DNA of 64,000 nucleotides from an uncultured Acidobacteriota bacterium (GTDB lineage Bacteria; Acidobacteriota; Terriglobia; Bryobacterales; Bryobacteraceae): contig CADEFT010000003.1 in assembly GCA_902826685.1 (NCBI GenBank), forward strand, positions 223,077-287,076. The letters run 5' to 3'. Below, one piece after another: positions 21,107 to 29,677 of the stretch. Position 1 is the stretch's first letter. The number at the start of each line of letters is the position of its first letter. The notes beneath the pieces are model-generated. The model had not been told where the DNA came from. It did not search any database and saw only the letters and a list, made by a program, of their open reading frames with translations. Both the position numbers and the translations under genes were made by a program.

Positions 21107-21964
21107 TTAATCGGCGGCGGGTGTGTCGTACTCGCCGGGAACTTTGGGACTAAAGGTCGATCCCAGCGTGGTGATGGTGTCGTCGCCGTAAGCCACGCGC
21201 ACGGTCAAATGATTCGGATTCTGTCCCGCTTCGGCGTAGGCAATTAGTCGCTCGAAAAATCCTGCAATCTCAATACAACCGTGGCTATAACCCTTGTGTG
21301 AGTCGTGCAAGTAAAATCCGCCGCGATGTGGAGCGGCGTTCCCGCCGATTGGTGTAAGCCGCACGCGGTGGGAACCCCAGCCCGCGAATTGCCATCCATG
21401 TGAGCCATGCGGGAGAATCTGGATTCCCTCACGGACATCCAATGTACCGGTCGTCTTATTCATCACCGTTGCTTCGCGCTTAGGGTCACGCCGCGCCAGA
21501 AACTTATACCGTCCTTCCGGAATCGGTCCCGCGTCCTTGACGCTTTGAAGCACCGAAATTTGGTTGTCCACCATGCCCGAGGTAGCTGAAAACTCAAGCG
21601 TGCCTTTTACGCCTTCGGGCAGGTTCTGGAACCAGACCAGTTTTTGGCCTGTGTACACCATGTCTTCTTCGGCCTTTTTCGGCGTGGCGACGTCCATGGG
21701 AAGCAGCACTTCGGCCATGCCACTGTACATGGCGAGCAACTGCTGCGCTCCTGGCAGGCGCGGCGTAATGGCGAATCGCCGCAGGTTCGCTCCAGGCGAT
21801 AGGCCTTCCTCGACTTCGCCGTTGTCACCGGCGAACCGTACGGTGAGTTTTTCACCACCCGGCCCGGCGCCGGAAAGTCCGATGACGAGCCGCGCATCGA
21901 GACGGGCCGCCAGTTTGGTTAGCGGCGCGGTACCTTTCGTCGACGGATCGTAGAAATGAGCCAT
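21107..21964 (-). CDS. L,D-transpeptidase-like (YkuD/DUF2778-type) protein
   Basis: The 285-aa protein carries in its C-terminal half the L,D-transpeptidase catalytic pattern: His and Asp in GGFYLHDSHKGYSHGCIEI with the Cys in SHGCI. It has no recognisable signal peptide, unlike housekeeping YcbB/YkuD enzymes. This leaves two readings: a cytoplasmic or non-classically exported murein enzyme, or a relative of the DUF2778/Tlde1 effector family. No type VI genes or partner immunity gene are adjacent. It converges with aceE (10-bp gap). Confidence 0.75.
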   Translation of the reverse strand: MAHFYDPSTKGTAPLTKLAARLDARLVIGLSGAGPGGEKLTVRFAGDNGEVEEGLSPGANLRRFAITPRLPGAQQLLAMYSGMAEVLLPMDVATPKKAEEDMVYTGQKLVWFQNLPEGVKGTLEFSATSGMVDNQISVLQSVKDAGPIPEGRYKFLARRDPKREATVMNKTTGTLDVREGIQILPHGSHGWQFAGWGSHRVRLTPIGGNAAPHRGGFYLHDSHKGYSHGCIEIAGFFERLIAYAEAGQNPNHLTVRVAYGDDTITTLGSTFSPKVPGEYDTPAAD

Positions 21965-22005
21965 GATTTCTCATGGTGAGGGCTGACCACGAAGCGTTTC
22001 AGAGT

Positions 22006-25000
22006 CTACTTACCCTTACTCAGCTTACGGAAATACTCGGCCACCGCATCCGCGTAACCCGCCGGAACCGGATCCGCTACCGCGCTGCGCACCTGACCGC
22101 CCTGCTTCTCATCTAATTGCCGCCGCAACTGGATTTCGAGCTGTTCCAGATTGGGCAGAATCTCGGACCGCATCCGTTCGAGCAGCGCCGGATTGCCGGG
22201 GAACCGGGAAGGATCGATGCGCTGCATCTGCCGCACCAGGTCGGCAATCTCCTTGGCCGACTCGCTGCCGGTTTCCGACAGCGACGACCGCAGTTGATTC
22301 AGGTCGCGCAGCCCTTCGCGATACGCCGTTTCGAGACCCCGTCCGCCTTCCATCGGCGCCGCGTTGCCGCCCGGAGCTTCAAGGTCGCCGCCGTTGATGG
22401 CTCCGTAGCCCGGATCGCCCGAACGTTCGCCGCCGCCCTGCTGCCGGCGTCCCATCATCGGCCTGCCGTCGCCTGACGCCTGACCCATCCCCTGCTGTCC
22501 GCGCTGGCCCTGCTGCTGGCCTTGTCCTTGCTGTCCCTGGCCCTGCTGGCCTTGGCCCTGCTGCCCCTCTTGGCCCTGCTGGCCGGGCTGCTGGCCTGGT
22601 TGCTGTCCACCCTGCTGTTGCCCTTGCTGACCCTGCTGGCCTTGCTGACCCTGACCCTGCTGCTGCCCGCGCTGCGACTGGCGTTGCAACTGCGCCCGCA
22701 GCCGCTCCACCTGGTTCAGCGCCCTTTCCAATTCATTCGAGCCCTGGCCGCCGCCGCCCTGCTTGTCCACCTGCTCCTGCGCTTCCTTCAACTGCTCCTT
22801 GAGCTTATCGAGACCCTCGGTCACCGGCTGTTCCCGCATGTAGGTCGCGGCGCCATAGCCGCGCTTCAGCCATTCCGTACCAAGCCGCATGCGGCCGGCA
22901 ATCTCTTTGCCCTGCATATCGCCGAGAGCCTCGCGAACCTTCGAAGACGCTCCGCGATTGGTCGCCGCCATGTCGCGCGCGGCCTTCTGCATATCCTGTT
23001 CGAGCTTCTGCAGATCGCGCTGCATCTGCTCCTTCTCACCGGCGAGTTGCTGAGCCTGCTGCGCCTGCTCCAGACTCTGGCGCATCCCGCGAGGATTGTT
23101 CGGGTCCTGCCCGGCATACATCTTGCGCAACTGGTCCTGCACCTGATGCTGCTTATCGGCGAGTTGTTCGGCGCGCCGCGCCAGATCGCCGACCGTGCCG
23201 GTGGCCTGCTGCTGCCTGAGCGAATTCAGCATGCTGCGCGCTTCTTCCAGCCGTTCGGCCGCACGCCGGCCGCTGGCGTCGCTCTGTTCCTGGCCATTGC
23301 GCCGCATGTCTTCGGTGGCCTGCTTCAACCGCTCGAGCGCCCGGTCTACACGCGGATCGACCTGGTTGCGCGCCTGCTGCTGGCCGCGCTGCATCTGCTG
23401 CAGACGCTGCTGCTCGGAACCCTGCGATCCCTGCGCACCCGACTGCTGGCCCTGCTGCCCTTGTTGCCCCTGCTGCCCTTGTTGCCCCTGTTGGCCCTGT
23501 TGCCCTTGTTGCCCCTGTTGGCCCTGTTGCCCCTGCTGGCCTTGTTGCCCTTGTTGTCCTTCCTGGCCGCGCTGCATCTGCTCCAACTGCTTCTGCAACT
23601 GCTCGGCTTCGCGGCGCAGCATCTCCTGCTGCCAGCGCTGCTGCGGCGTGTTTTTCTGCTGATTGCGCGCCTGCTCGGCGAGTTCCTTCTGCCGCCGCGC
23701 CAACTGCTCCAGCTTTTGCAGCGCCTCGTCCACTTCGCGCTGCCGCTGATCCTCGGATTGATTGGAGCGGCTGGTTTCGTACTGGTTCTTCTCGGTATCG
23801 AGTTCCAGGTCGAACAGGCTGGCCAAATCGCGCCCGCCGCCGCCCCCGCCACCACCGCCGCCCTGGTTGCCGAACGCCACCTGGATCTGGCGGAACGTGG
23901 CTTCGGCGCGCAACAGGTGCTGCAGCGCCTTCTGCTCATGCGGCATCGCGTCTTTCCAACCCTGTGACTTAAGCTTGTCGACCGCTCCGCCCATCGCCTC
24001 CGACGCTTTCTCCATATCCTGCGAGAAGCTCTTGAATTCGGCGTTGGTGCCCGATAGCTCGCGGCTGCGCATGCGGCGGGCGAGTGAATTCGCCTGGTCG
24101 CGCAGCTTGCCCTGCACTTCGGAAAGGAACTTGGCGTTCTCGGCCGCCGCCGTGCGGTCGTTCGCCTTCTCCCTAATCTGATTCCACGTCGCCGCGATGA
24201 TCTCCTTCTGCCGCTGCGAAATCTTGGTCTGATCCTCTTCCTGGCCGCCCCCGCCGCCGCCCATCTGCTGGCTTTGGGAGTATTCGCGTTCAAACGGCTC
24301 GGCCTGGATGAACACCATATCGGTGCGCGCGGTTTGCGTCGCGTCCCGCGCCACCGCGTACAGGCTCACCACGTCGCCAGGCACCAGCTTGAACTCTTCG
24401 AGCGAGATCATGGTCTTGCCTTCCACCGTCGTCATGCCGGCCTTCGGCAAAACGTTGACCTTCTTCTCCTCGCCGCCGTTGACCGAATAGAACAGCGACA
24501 CTTCGTGCAATCCGAAATCGTCCTCGGCATCGACTTCGATCGAAACCTCCTCGATCGGACTCGCCTTGGCGTCGCCGCGCGGCCGCCGGATCTTGACCAC
24601 CGGCGCCATCGCCTCGCGCGCCTCGATGAAGAAATCGTCGCTCAACCGCACGGGCTCGCCCGCGTCCATGGCGGCGATATGATACATGCCGTCCTTGTCC
24701 ATGGCGATCTTGCCCGAAAGCCATCCGCCGGCACCGGGTTCCAGCTTGACCCTGGTCTTGTTGTCGATCACCAGCAGCCCGTCGGGCAGCGGTTTGTCCG
24801 GCAGAATCGACACGGTGGCCTCGGTGCCGCGCACCGCCCGCAGATCGCCTCCACCCTCTTCGGAAACCTCCCGCAGTCCCGCCCAGCTTGGATACTTGTA
24901 GCCGATCCGGATCTTCTTGATGCCCGGCAGGTCGATGACCGTGATCTTGTGCTCGCGGCTCTTGATGGAGCCGGCCTGCACGTAATACTTCACCGTCTCC

Positions 25001-25749
25001 GGCAAGCCCGCCAACAGAAACTCGAAGCCCGCGCCCGAAGCCTGCGGCGTCATTGAGACTTCTTCCCACTTGGTCGTCCCCTGGTATTGCGCCATCAGTT
25101 TGACGTTGGCGCTTTCAAAACCCATCAGGTGCGCCGTCACCAGTTGATCGGTCCGGCGGCGCACCCGCCGGTCTCCGGGCGTCACGTTGATGCTGTAAAA
25201 CGGCACCGACTCCTTGGGAGTGCCCGCCCATAGCAGCGAGGCTCCATGGCCCATGTAGCCGTCCGATTTCGTCAGCCAAACCAGCATCGCCACGGCGGCC
25301 AGGGCGGCCAGTCCAAAGCCGATCGTCTTGGGAGCCGGCAGAATGCTCGACGGCGCGGCGTTACCCGCCACCTTCAGCGTATCGGCGGCCAGCAGCTCGA
25401 GAAACGGATCCTGCGTATCGGAGGGCTTGCGCTCGGCGAACGTCGTCAGACGCTGTTTGAACTCGGGAAACTTTTCTTCCGCTCCCCCGGCGGCGCGGCG
25501 CGCGTTGGCGCGCAATAGCGGCGCGATCAGGCCAAAGCCCAACGCGAAGGCCAGCGCCAGGAACAGCGCCACGCGCCCGAACGTGATACTGATATCGGAG
25601 AAGGCAAAGCCGTTGATGAGAAGGACGATCGCCACGGTCGCCAGCAGCGCCGCCACGGCCGTCACCGCGGCTCCGCGGGTAAACGTCATCAGGCGAAGAC
25701 GCCGCTCCAACGATTTCAGGTAGGATTCCAATTGCTCGAACGAGTTCAT
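22006..25749 (-). CDS. Large DUF4175-type membrane protein with Gln/Gly-rich repeats
   Basis: The 1247-aa protein starts NSFEQLESYLKSLERRLRL, followed by two TM helices (about residues 30-80) and a third (about 150-165). A soluble beta-sandwich region (about 200-520) leads into very long Gln/Arg-rich coiled coils. Two low-complexity stretches of tandem Gln-Gln-Gly occur (DNA 23444-23564 and 22490-22672), and the C-terminal region is alpha-helical. DUF4175 proteins accompany MoxR/DUF58/BatA genes and are thought to be periplasmic or envelope stress components. ATG 25749 overlaps the upstream stop (ATGA); longer open-frame starts run into the BatA-like gene. It is the last gene of the operon. 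Confidence 0.85.
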   Translation of the reverse strand: MNSFEQLESYLKSLERRLRLMTFTRGAAVTAVAALLATVAIVLLINGFAFSDISITFGRVALFLALAFALGFGLIAPLLRANARRAAGGAEEKFPEFKQRLTTFAERKPSDTQDPFLELLAADTLKVAGNAAPSSILPAPKTIGFGLAALAAVAMLVWLTKSDGYMGHGASLLWAGTPKESVPFYSINVTPGDRRVRRRTDQLVTAHLMGFESANVKLMAQYQGTTKWEEVSMTPQASGAGFEFLLAGLPETVKYYVQAGSIKSREHKITVIDLPGIKKIRIGYKYPSWAGLREVSEEGGGDLRAVRGTEATVSILPDKPLPDGLLVIDNKTRVKLEPGAGGWLSGKIAMDKDGMYHIAAMDAGEPVRLSDDFFIEAREAMAPVVKIRRPRGDAKASPIEEVSIEVDAEDDFGLHEVSLFYSVNGGEEKKVNVLPKAGMTTVEGKTMISLEEFKLVPGDVVSLYAVARDATQTARTDMVFIQAEPFEREYSQSQQMGGGGGGQEEDQTKISQRQKEIIAATWNQIREKANDRTAAAENAKFLSEVQGKLRDQANSLARRMRSRELSGTNAEFKSFSQDMEKASEAMGGAVDKLKSQGWKDAMPHEQKALQHLLRAEATFRQIQVAFGNQGGGGGGGGGGRDLASLFDLELDTEKNQYETSRSNQSEDQRQREVDEALQKLEQLARRQKELAEQARNQQKNTPQQRWQQEMLRREAEQLQKQLEQMQRGQEGQQGQQGQQGQQGQQGQQGQQGQQGQQGQQGQQGQQGQQSGAQGSQGSEQQRLQQMQRGQQQARNQVDPRVDRALERLKQATEDMRRNGQEQSDASGRRAAERLEEARSMLNSLRQQQATGTVGDLARRAEQLADKQHQVQDQLRKMYAGQDPNNPRGMRQSLEQAQQAQQLAGEKEQMQRDLQKLEQDMQKAARDMAATNRGASSKVREALGDMQGKEIAGRMRLGTEWLKRGYGAATYMREQPVTEGLDKLKEQLKEAQEQVDKQGGGGQGSNELERALNQVERLRAQLQRQSQRGQQQGQGQQGQQGQQGQQQGGQQPGQQPGQQGQEGQQGQGQQGQGQQGQGQQQGQRGQQGMGQASGDGRPMMGRRQQGGGERSGDPGYGAINGGDLEAPGGNAAPMEGGRGLETAYREGLRDLNQLRSSLSETGSESAKEIADLVRQMQRIDPSRFPGNPALLERMRSEILPNLEQLEIQLRRQLDEKQGGQVRSAVADPVPAGYADAVAEYFRKLSKGK

Positions 25750-27752
25750 GCGGACTCCTTCTGAGATGTAAGATGTTGGCTCGCCAGCAGCGACTCCATC
25801 AGCGCCAGCAACACCGCCGCCAGCATCACATACCACCACAAATTCGCATTCTGAGAGGCCACCGTTTCCGCCGCCGCCGTGCCGCCGGGCGCGGTGGGCG
25901 TGCCGGTTTTCGCCCACAACTCCAGCGTGTCCTTTGGCGCCAGATCGAGATCCGATTCCTTGCGGTCGCTATTCACCGCCACCAGTTCATGGCGGCCGTT
26001 GGCGCGGCCCACGTCGTAAAAACCGGCTTCGGTCAATGGCAGCGCGCGCGCCGTCGAGGCCTCTTTCAAATCAAGCGCCCGCTTGCCCTGCGGATTCAAA
26101 ACCTCCACCGTGCCGGCGCCTTTCTCCGAGCGCAATTCCAGGTACGAATCCACCGCATAGGCCGACTGGCGGACTTCGGCGCCCGTCAGGTAGCCGGCGC
26201 TCTGCTCGACAAACGGAATGTAGGAAGGGCGCAGCGGAAAATCGTTCGAGATGTTGTCGAAGGTGGAGGTGAATACCAGCACACGCCCTTCGCCCAGCTT
26301 CTTCTCCAGCAGCAGCGGCGTGTCGTCGGAAAGCCGCGCCAGCACTTTCGCTTCGCCCTGCTCCACCTTGATCACCTGGTAAAATTTCACGTTCTCCCAC
26401 TTGCCCGCCGACTTGAGCGCCGGATGCGTCGAATCCACCGCGCCCGCCACCAGGAAGCGTTCCCCGCCCCGCGACGCGTACCGCGATTCGAGAATCTTCT
26501 CTCCCAGCAGCGGGACCTTTTGCTTCCCGGCAGCCGCCGGTCCAAGCGAATACAGCACCGAACCGCCCCCCTGCAGGTATTTCCTGAGCGCTTCTTCAAA
26601 GGACGGATTCAGCGAACCCGGATCGGCCAGCACCAGGAACGAATACTTGGCGAGCCCAAGACCCGCCGCCTGGTCGGCCGTGACGGGCTCCACCAGATAG
26701 GCGCCCTCGGTGGCCGATTCAAGCGCGGCGCGATAGTACAGCAGGCTGCGTCCGCGCCCGTCGTGAACAAACAGCACCGGGCGCGGGTCGGCGCGCTCCA
26801 TCGAAAACAGATAGACGTCGTCGGCGGCGAGGGAGTCGGCGGAATCGATCCGCACTTCGCCGCGATTGAATCCGTAGGAGGCTTCCATACCGATGAACTC
26901 GGCGGTGGCGCGGCCGTTGGCGTCGACTTCCACGGTCTTCGAGGCCACCTGCTTCTGATTCACCAGCAGCGTAACCGTACGCTTGGCCTTCGGTGTATGG
27001 AATCCGGCGACGGTGGCGACGACGCGCGCTTTCTTCGGATCGAAGATACTGCGCGGCGCGGTCACGGTCTCCACCGTCCAGTTGGGCTCGGCCTTATCGG
27101 CAACCGGGTGCAGCACCAGCCTGGTATCGGGCGCCAGGGCGAGGTCGAGAAACGCGGGCGGCAGCGAGGATTTCTGCATGTCGCTGAACAGGTGCACTTC
27201 CACCGGCATGCGATTGGACTGCGCGATGGCTCGCAGCGCGCGCGCAAACTCGCCGTACGAGCCGCGGGAATAGGACGGCTGAATCCCATCCACCGCCGCC
27301 TTCAGCTCACCCGTTTCCGCCGTGGGCTGCGTCAGGGAATCGACCCTGGCATTCACCGTCAGCACCTGCGCCAGATCGGCCTTGCCGCGTCCGTTCAGAA
27401 CGTCGAGCGCGCCCGTCTTGGCACGGCTCAGCCGGTCGCCCAGGCGCATGGAGAACGAATTATCCACCGCCGCGATCAGCAGACGCTTGCGCCCGCCCGT
27501 GCCGAGACTGCTTCCCTTGATGAACGGATTGGCGAACGCCAGCACCAGCAACAACAGCAGCAGCAGCCGCGCCGCCATCAGCAGCAGATACTTCAGCCGC
27601 CGGTGCTTCACCGAGCTTTGGGTTCGTTTCTCAAAAAACATGAGCGAGCTGAACTGCTTCGGCACAGTCTTGTGCTGTTGCAGCAGGTGCAGCCATACCG
27701 GCAGCCCCAACGCCGTCAAACCCGCCAGAAACCATGGTGAGAACAAACCCAT
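25746..27752 (-). CDS. BatA-like membrane protein (aerotolerance N-terminal region, VWA-like domain)
   Basis: The 668-aa protein starts with the conserved BatA double-TM N-terminus (LFSPWFLAGLTALGLPVWLH, FSSLMFFEKRTQSSVKHRRL, LLLLLLLVLAFANPF). A VWA-like Rossmann domain follows (IAAVDNSFSMRLGDRLSRAK, with a DNSFS MIDAS-like motif). A beta-sandwich and a GATase-like segment (FLVLADPGSLNPSFEEALRK) come next, and a C-terminal TM helix (WWYVMLAAVLLALMESLLAS) ends it. It is an inner-membrane protein with most mass in the periplasm. It overlaps DUF4175 by 4 bp and starts 5 bp after the DUF58 stop. Confidence 0.88.
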   Translation of the reverse strand: MGLFSPWFLAGLTALGLPVWLHLLQQHKTVPKQFSSLMFFEKRTQSSVKHRRLKYLLLMAARLLLLLLLVLAFANPFIKGSSLGTGGRKRLLIAAVDNSFSMRLGDRLSRAKTGALDVLNGRGKADLAQVLTVNARVDSLTQPTAETGELKAAVDGIQPSYSRGSYGEFARALRAIAQSNRMPVEVHLFSDMQKSSLPPAFLDLALAPDTRLVLHPVADKAEPNWTVETVTAPRSIFDPKKARVVATVAGFHTPKAKRTVTLLVNQKQVASKTVEVDANGRATAEFIGMEASYGFNRGEVRIDSADSLAADDVYLFSMERADPRPVLFVHDGRGRSLLYYRAALESATEGAYLVEPVTADQAAGLGLAKYSFLVLADPGSLNPSFEEALRKYLQGGGSVLYSLGPAAAGKQKVPLLGEKILESRYASRGGERFLVAGAVDSTHPALKSAGKWENVKFYQVIKVEQGEAKVLARLSDDTPLLLEKKLGEGRVLVFTSTFDNISNDFPLRPSYIPFVEQSAGYLTGAEVRQSAYAVDSYLELRSEKGAGTVEVLNPQGKRALDLKEASTARALPLTEAGFYDVGRANGRHELVAVNSDRKESDLDLAPKDTLELWAKTGTPTAPGGTAAAETVASQNANLWWYVMLAAVLLALMESLLASQHLTSQKESA

Positions 27753-27757
27753 TGGGC

Positions 27758-28645
27758 CTACATCCTCCCCTGCCGGATACGGAAGTATTCGCGCATGGCC
27801 GCGTCGAGCGGCTGCGACGTATCGACCAGAAAATAGTCCAGGCCCGCGCCCGCCGCCTTATCCTTCAACGCCTCCATATGCCCGCCGATCTTGTCGCGGT
27901 ATTCGGTATTGACGTAGTCGGGGGAAACTTCCATCGATTCCTCGGTCTCCATGTCGACCAGAATCATGGGCTCGTGCAGTTTCGGGCGGATCTCTTCCGG
28001 ATCGAGAATATGAAACAGGATTACTTCATTGCCGCGATAGCGCAGCGGCTCGATGGTTTTGATCACCGTTTCCGGCGGCGCGTAGAAATCGGAGAACACC
28101 ATCGCCACGCCGCGCCGGAACTGGTACTGCTGGAAGTGAAAGAACGGCTTTTCGAAATCGGTGCGCTTGCCGGGTTCGGCCTTTTCCACCGCGTGCAGGA
28201 GTTTCGCCATCTGTCCCTGGCGCGACGAAGGCTGCACGTAGTGGCGCACCTCGTCGTCGAACACGATCATCCCGCAGGCGTCGCGCTGCTGCACCGCCAG
28301 GTACCCAAGCGACGCCACCAGGTAGCGCGCGTAGTTGATCTTGGTAACCGAGTGCGACCCGAAGCCCATCGACGCGCTGGCATCGAGCAGCAGCGTGATG
28401 CGCGTGTTGGTCTCGCCGCGGTAGCGCTTCAGAAACGCCTTTTCGGTGCGGGCGAACACGTTCCAATCCACATAGCGCAGATCGTCGCCAAGCGAATACG
28501 GACGGTATTCGGCAAACTCCTGGCTGAAGCCGAAATCGGGCGACCGGTGCAGGCCCGAGATAAATCCATCGACGACAGTCTTCGCCACCAGCGTGATATC
28601 GCTCATGCCGGCGAGAACTCTGGGATCGAGGAACTGGCTGCGCAT
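27758..28645 (-). CDS. DUF58 protein with VWA-like domain
   Basis: The 295-aa protein contains the DUF58 hallmark GDDLRYVDWNVFARTEKAFL followed by a VWA fold with a MIDAS-like LLDASASMGFG. These proteins are usual partners of MoxR ATPases and are thought to act as metal-dependent adaptors. ATG 28645 overlaps the moxR stop as TGATG. An open frame up to 28843 only reads antisense to moxR sequence in another frame. Confidence 0.9.
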   Translation of the reverse strand: MRSQFLDPRVLAGMSDITLVAKTVVDGFISGLHRSPDFGFSQEFAEYRPYSLGDDLRYVDWNVFARTEKAFLKRYRGETNTRITLLLDASASMGFGSHSVTKINYARYLVASLGYLAVQQRDACGMIVFDDEVRHYVQPSSRQGQMAKLLHAVEKAEPGKRTDFEKPFFHFQQYQFRRGVAMVFSDFYAPPETVIKTIEPLRYRGNEVILFHILDPEEIRPKLHEPMILVDMETEESMEVSPDYVNTEYRDKIGGHMEALKDKAAGAGLDYFLVDTSQPLDAAMREYFRIRQGRM

Positions 28646-29673
28646 CAGGCTCCTTTGGGCGCGGGCTTCGATTCGAGAATCCGCTTCAGAATGTGATCGG
28701 TGGTCAGTTTGTCCGATTCGGCCTGGAAGTTCAGCAGCACGCGGTGCCGCAACACCGGAACGGCCATCGCCTGCACGTCCTCGTGCGAGACGTGGTAGCG
28801 GCCGCGCATCAGCGCGCGCGCCTTGGCCGCCAGCACCATCCATTGCGCGCCGCGCACGCTCGATCCGTAGTTGACGTACTTCTTCACAAAATCCGGCGCG
28901 CTCTCGTCGCTTGACCGCGTGGCCCGCACGATCTCGACGATATAGCGCGAAACCGATTCAGCGATGGGTACCATGCGCACCAGTTCCTGGAAGCCGAGAA
29001 TCTCTTCGCCATTGGTCACCGGATCCGATTGCGGCTTGGCGGTGGTGGTGGTGAGATGGACCACCTTCAACTCGTCCTCGGCCGGCAGGTAGTCGAGAAT
29101 GACGTTGAACAGGAACCGGTCGAGCTGCGCTTCCGGCAGCGGATACGTTCCTTCCAGCTCAATCGGATTCTGCGTCGCCAGCACGAAAAACGGACGCGGC
29201 AGCTTGTAATGGTTCCCGCGCACCGTGCAACTCATCTCCTGCATCGCCTCAAGCAGCGCCGACTGCGTCTTGGGCGGCGTGCGATTCACTTCGTCGGCCA
29301 GTAGAACGTTGGCGAAAATGGGACCGGGCACGAACGTCCAGGCGCGGCGGCCCGTCGTGCCGTCCTCCTCGATGATGTCGGTTCCGGTGATGTCGGACGG
29401 CATCAGGTCGGGGGTGAACTGGATGCGCTTGAACAGCAGCCCCAGGGTATCGGAAAGCGTCCGCACCAGCAGCGTTTTCGCCGTGCCGGGCAATCCCGTG
29501 ATGAGGCAGTTGCCGCCCACGAATAACGAAATCAGAACCTGTTCCAGCACCTCTTCCTGGCCGACGATCACGCGGCGGACCTGCTGGACGATATCCTGAT
29601 GCGCCTTCTGAAACCGGTCGATGCGGGATTTCAGTTGCACGGCATCAAGTGTGGGTGCGGCGGAAAGTGACAT
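28645..29673 (-). CDS. MoxR-family AAA+ ATPase
   Basis: The 342-aa protein has Walker A (CLITGLPGTAKTLLVRTLSD), Walker B (VLLADEVNRTPPKTQSALLE), sensor 1 (FFVLATQNPIE) and the PLPEAQLDRF arginine-finger motif of the AAA_3 (MoxR) clade. MoxR ATPases work as chaperones with VWA-domain proteins; here DUF58, BatA-like and VWA/GATase partners are in the same operon. The start lies 4 bp after the stop of the TPR-peptidase gene. Confidence 0.95.
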   Translation of the reverse strand: MSLSAAPTLDAVQLKSRIDRFQKAHQDIVQQVRRVIVGQEEVLEQVLISLFVGGNCLITGLPGTAKTLLVRTLSDTLGLLFKRIQFTPDLMPSDITGTDIIEEDGTTGRRAWTFVPGPIFANVLLADEVNRTPPKTQSALLEAMQEMSCTVRGNHYKLPRPFFVLATQNPIELEGTYPLPEAQLDRFLFNVILDYLPAEDELKVVHLTTTTAKPQSDPVTNGEEILGFQELVRMVPIAESVSRYIVEIVRATRSSDESAPDFVKKYVNYGSSVRGAQWMVLAAKARALMRGRYHVSHEDVQAMAVPVLRHRVLLNFQAESDKLTTDHILKRILESKPAPKGA

Positions 29674-29677
29674 GAAT

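Noticed and set aside
23444..23564. Short regular repeats resembling a CRISPR array
   Set aside because: The units are 9-bp in-frame codons with no unique spacers; no cas genes are present. No CRISPR array was seen in the window.
22522..23967. 481-codon Leu-rich open frame on the plus strand
   Set aside because: It is the complement of the Gln-Gly repeats in DUF4175 (CTG/TTG runs), not a membrane protein.
25773..27740. 655-codon plus-strand frame
   Set aside because: Antisense to the BatA-like gene; Arg/Gln/His-rich composition without motifs.
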